A DNA stretch of 10,212 nucleotides, taken from the NCBI GenBank assembly GCA_035591015.1, contig JAXIUW010231508.1, forward strand, positions 1-10,212, written 5' to 3'. The stretch is from Cephalothrix simula. Taxonomy: Eukaryota > Nemertea > Palaeonemertea > Archinemertea > Cephalotrichidae. The notes under the pieces were generated by a model. The model saw only the letters and a program-made list of their open reading frames with translations, did no database searches and was not told the origin of the DNA. Each line of letters starts with the position of its first letter. Within the stretch, counting starts at the first letter, position 1. A program made the translations under genes and the position numbers. Below are positions 10,091 to 10,212 of the stretch, one piece after another.

Positions 10091-10212
10091 TCTCCATGTT
10101 ATGTAATGCGCAATATTGTATATTAGAATAATAAAATTAAAAATTCTGAAATATTATACATACATGAAATGATGGAGAAAGTGTTAAGGAAAAATGAGAA
10201 TAGAAGGAAAAA
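10091..10212. other. AT-rich right edge
   Basis: Purine-rich and AT-rich sequence without a recognisable feature. It contains AATAAA at about 10128, with no gene to link it to. Confidence 0.4.

Overview
This is eukaryotic, AT-rich DNA, most likely from an invertebrate animal. The reasons are a spliced minus-strand gene with GT/AG introns, a long SR-type splicing kinase, a tRNA-derived SINE, several short TA-flanked inverted-repeat elements and long non-coding stretches. No bacterial operon logic, CRISPR array or rRNA is visible. I cannot fix the phylum from the sequence. The mix of repeats feels like mollusc, arthropod or cnidarian genomes, but that is a weak impression.

Layout. Positions 1-180 hold a degenerate dispersed repeat. 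Positions 228-723 (minus strand) hold the first two coding exons of a gene I read as POLR2M/Gdown1, split by a 259-nt intron that contains a foldback repeat reaching the 5' splice site; the rest of the gene lies off the left edge. Positions 724-1400 are its upstream flank with no convincing gene. Positions 1401-1640 carry a SINE-like element with two tandem tRNA-type promoter heads. Positions 1660-3299 are intergenic and include a perfect 20-bp inverted repeat at 2876-2980.

The main gene is an intact, uninterrupted coding region for the splicing kinase PRP4 (PRPF4B) at 3300-6374 on the plus strand. It has a His/Lys-rich N-terminus, long RS/charged regions and a complete C-terminal CMGC kinase domain. 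Its 3' flank contains a 227-bp TA-flanked MITE (6579-6805) that carries the first canonical AATAAA after the stop.

From 6811 to the right edge I see no real gene. This part holds a 112-bp inverted repeat (7343-7454), a degenerate pogo/Tigger-like repeat (7633-8045), an unrecognised 59-codon minus-strand open frame (8549-8728), and a striking CpG-rich field of degenerate words, direct repeats and nested inverted repeats (about 9220-10090).

POLR2M and PRPF4B are divergently oriented, about 2.6 kb apart between start codons. Both act in nuclear mRNA production (Pol II regulation and spliceosome activation), but that distance and the SINE between them give no strong case for a shared promoter. 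I found no convincing new enzymatic system. The most interesting material is the transposon/gene interplay and the repeat field on the right.
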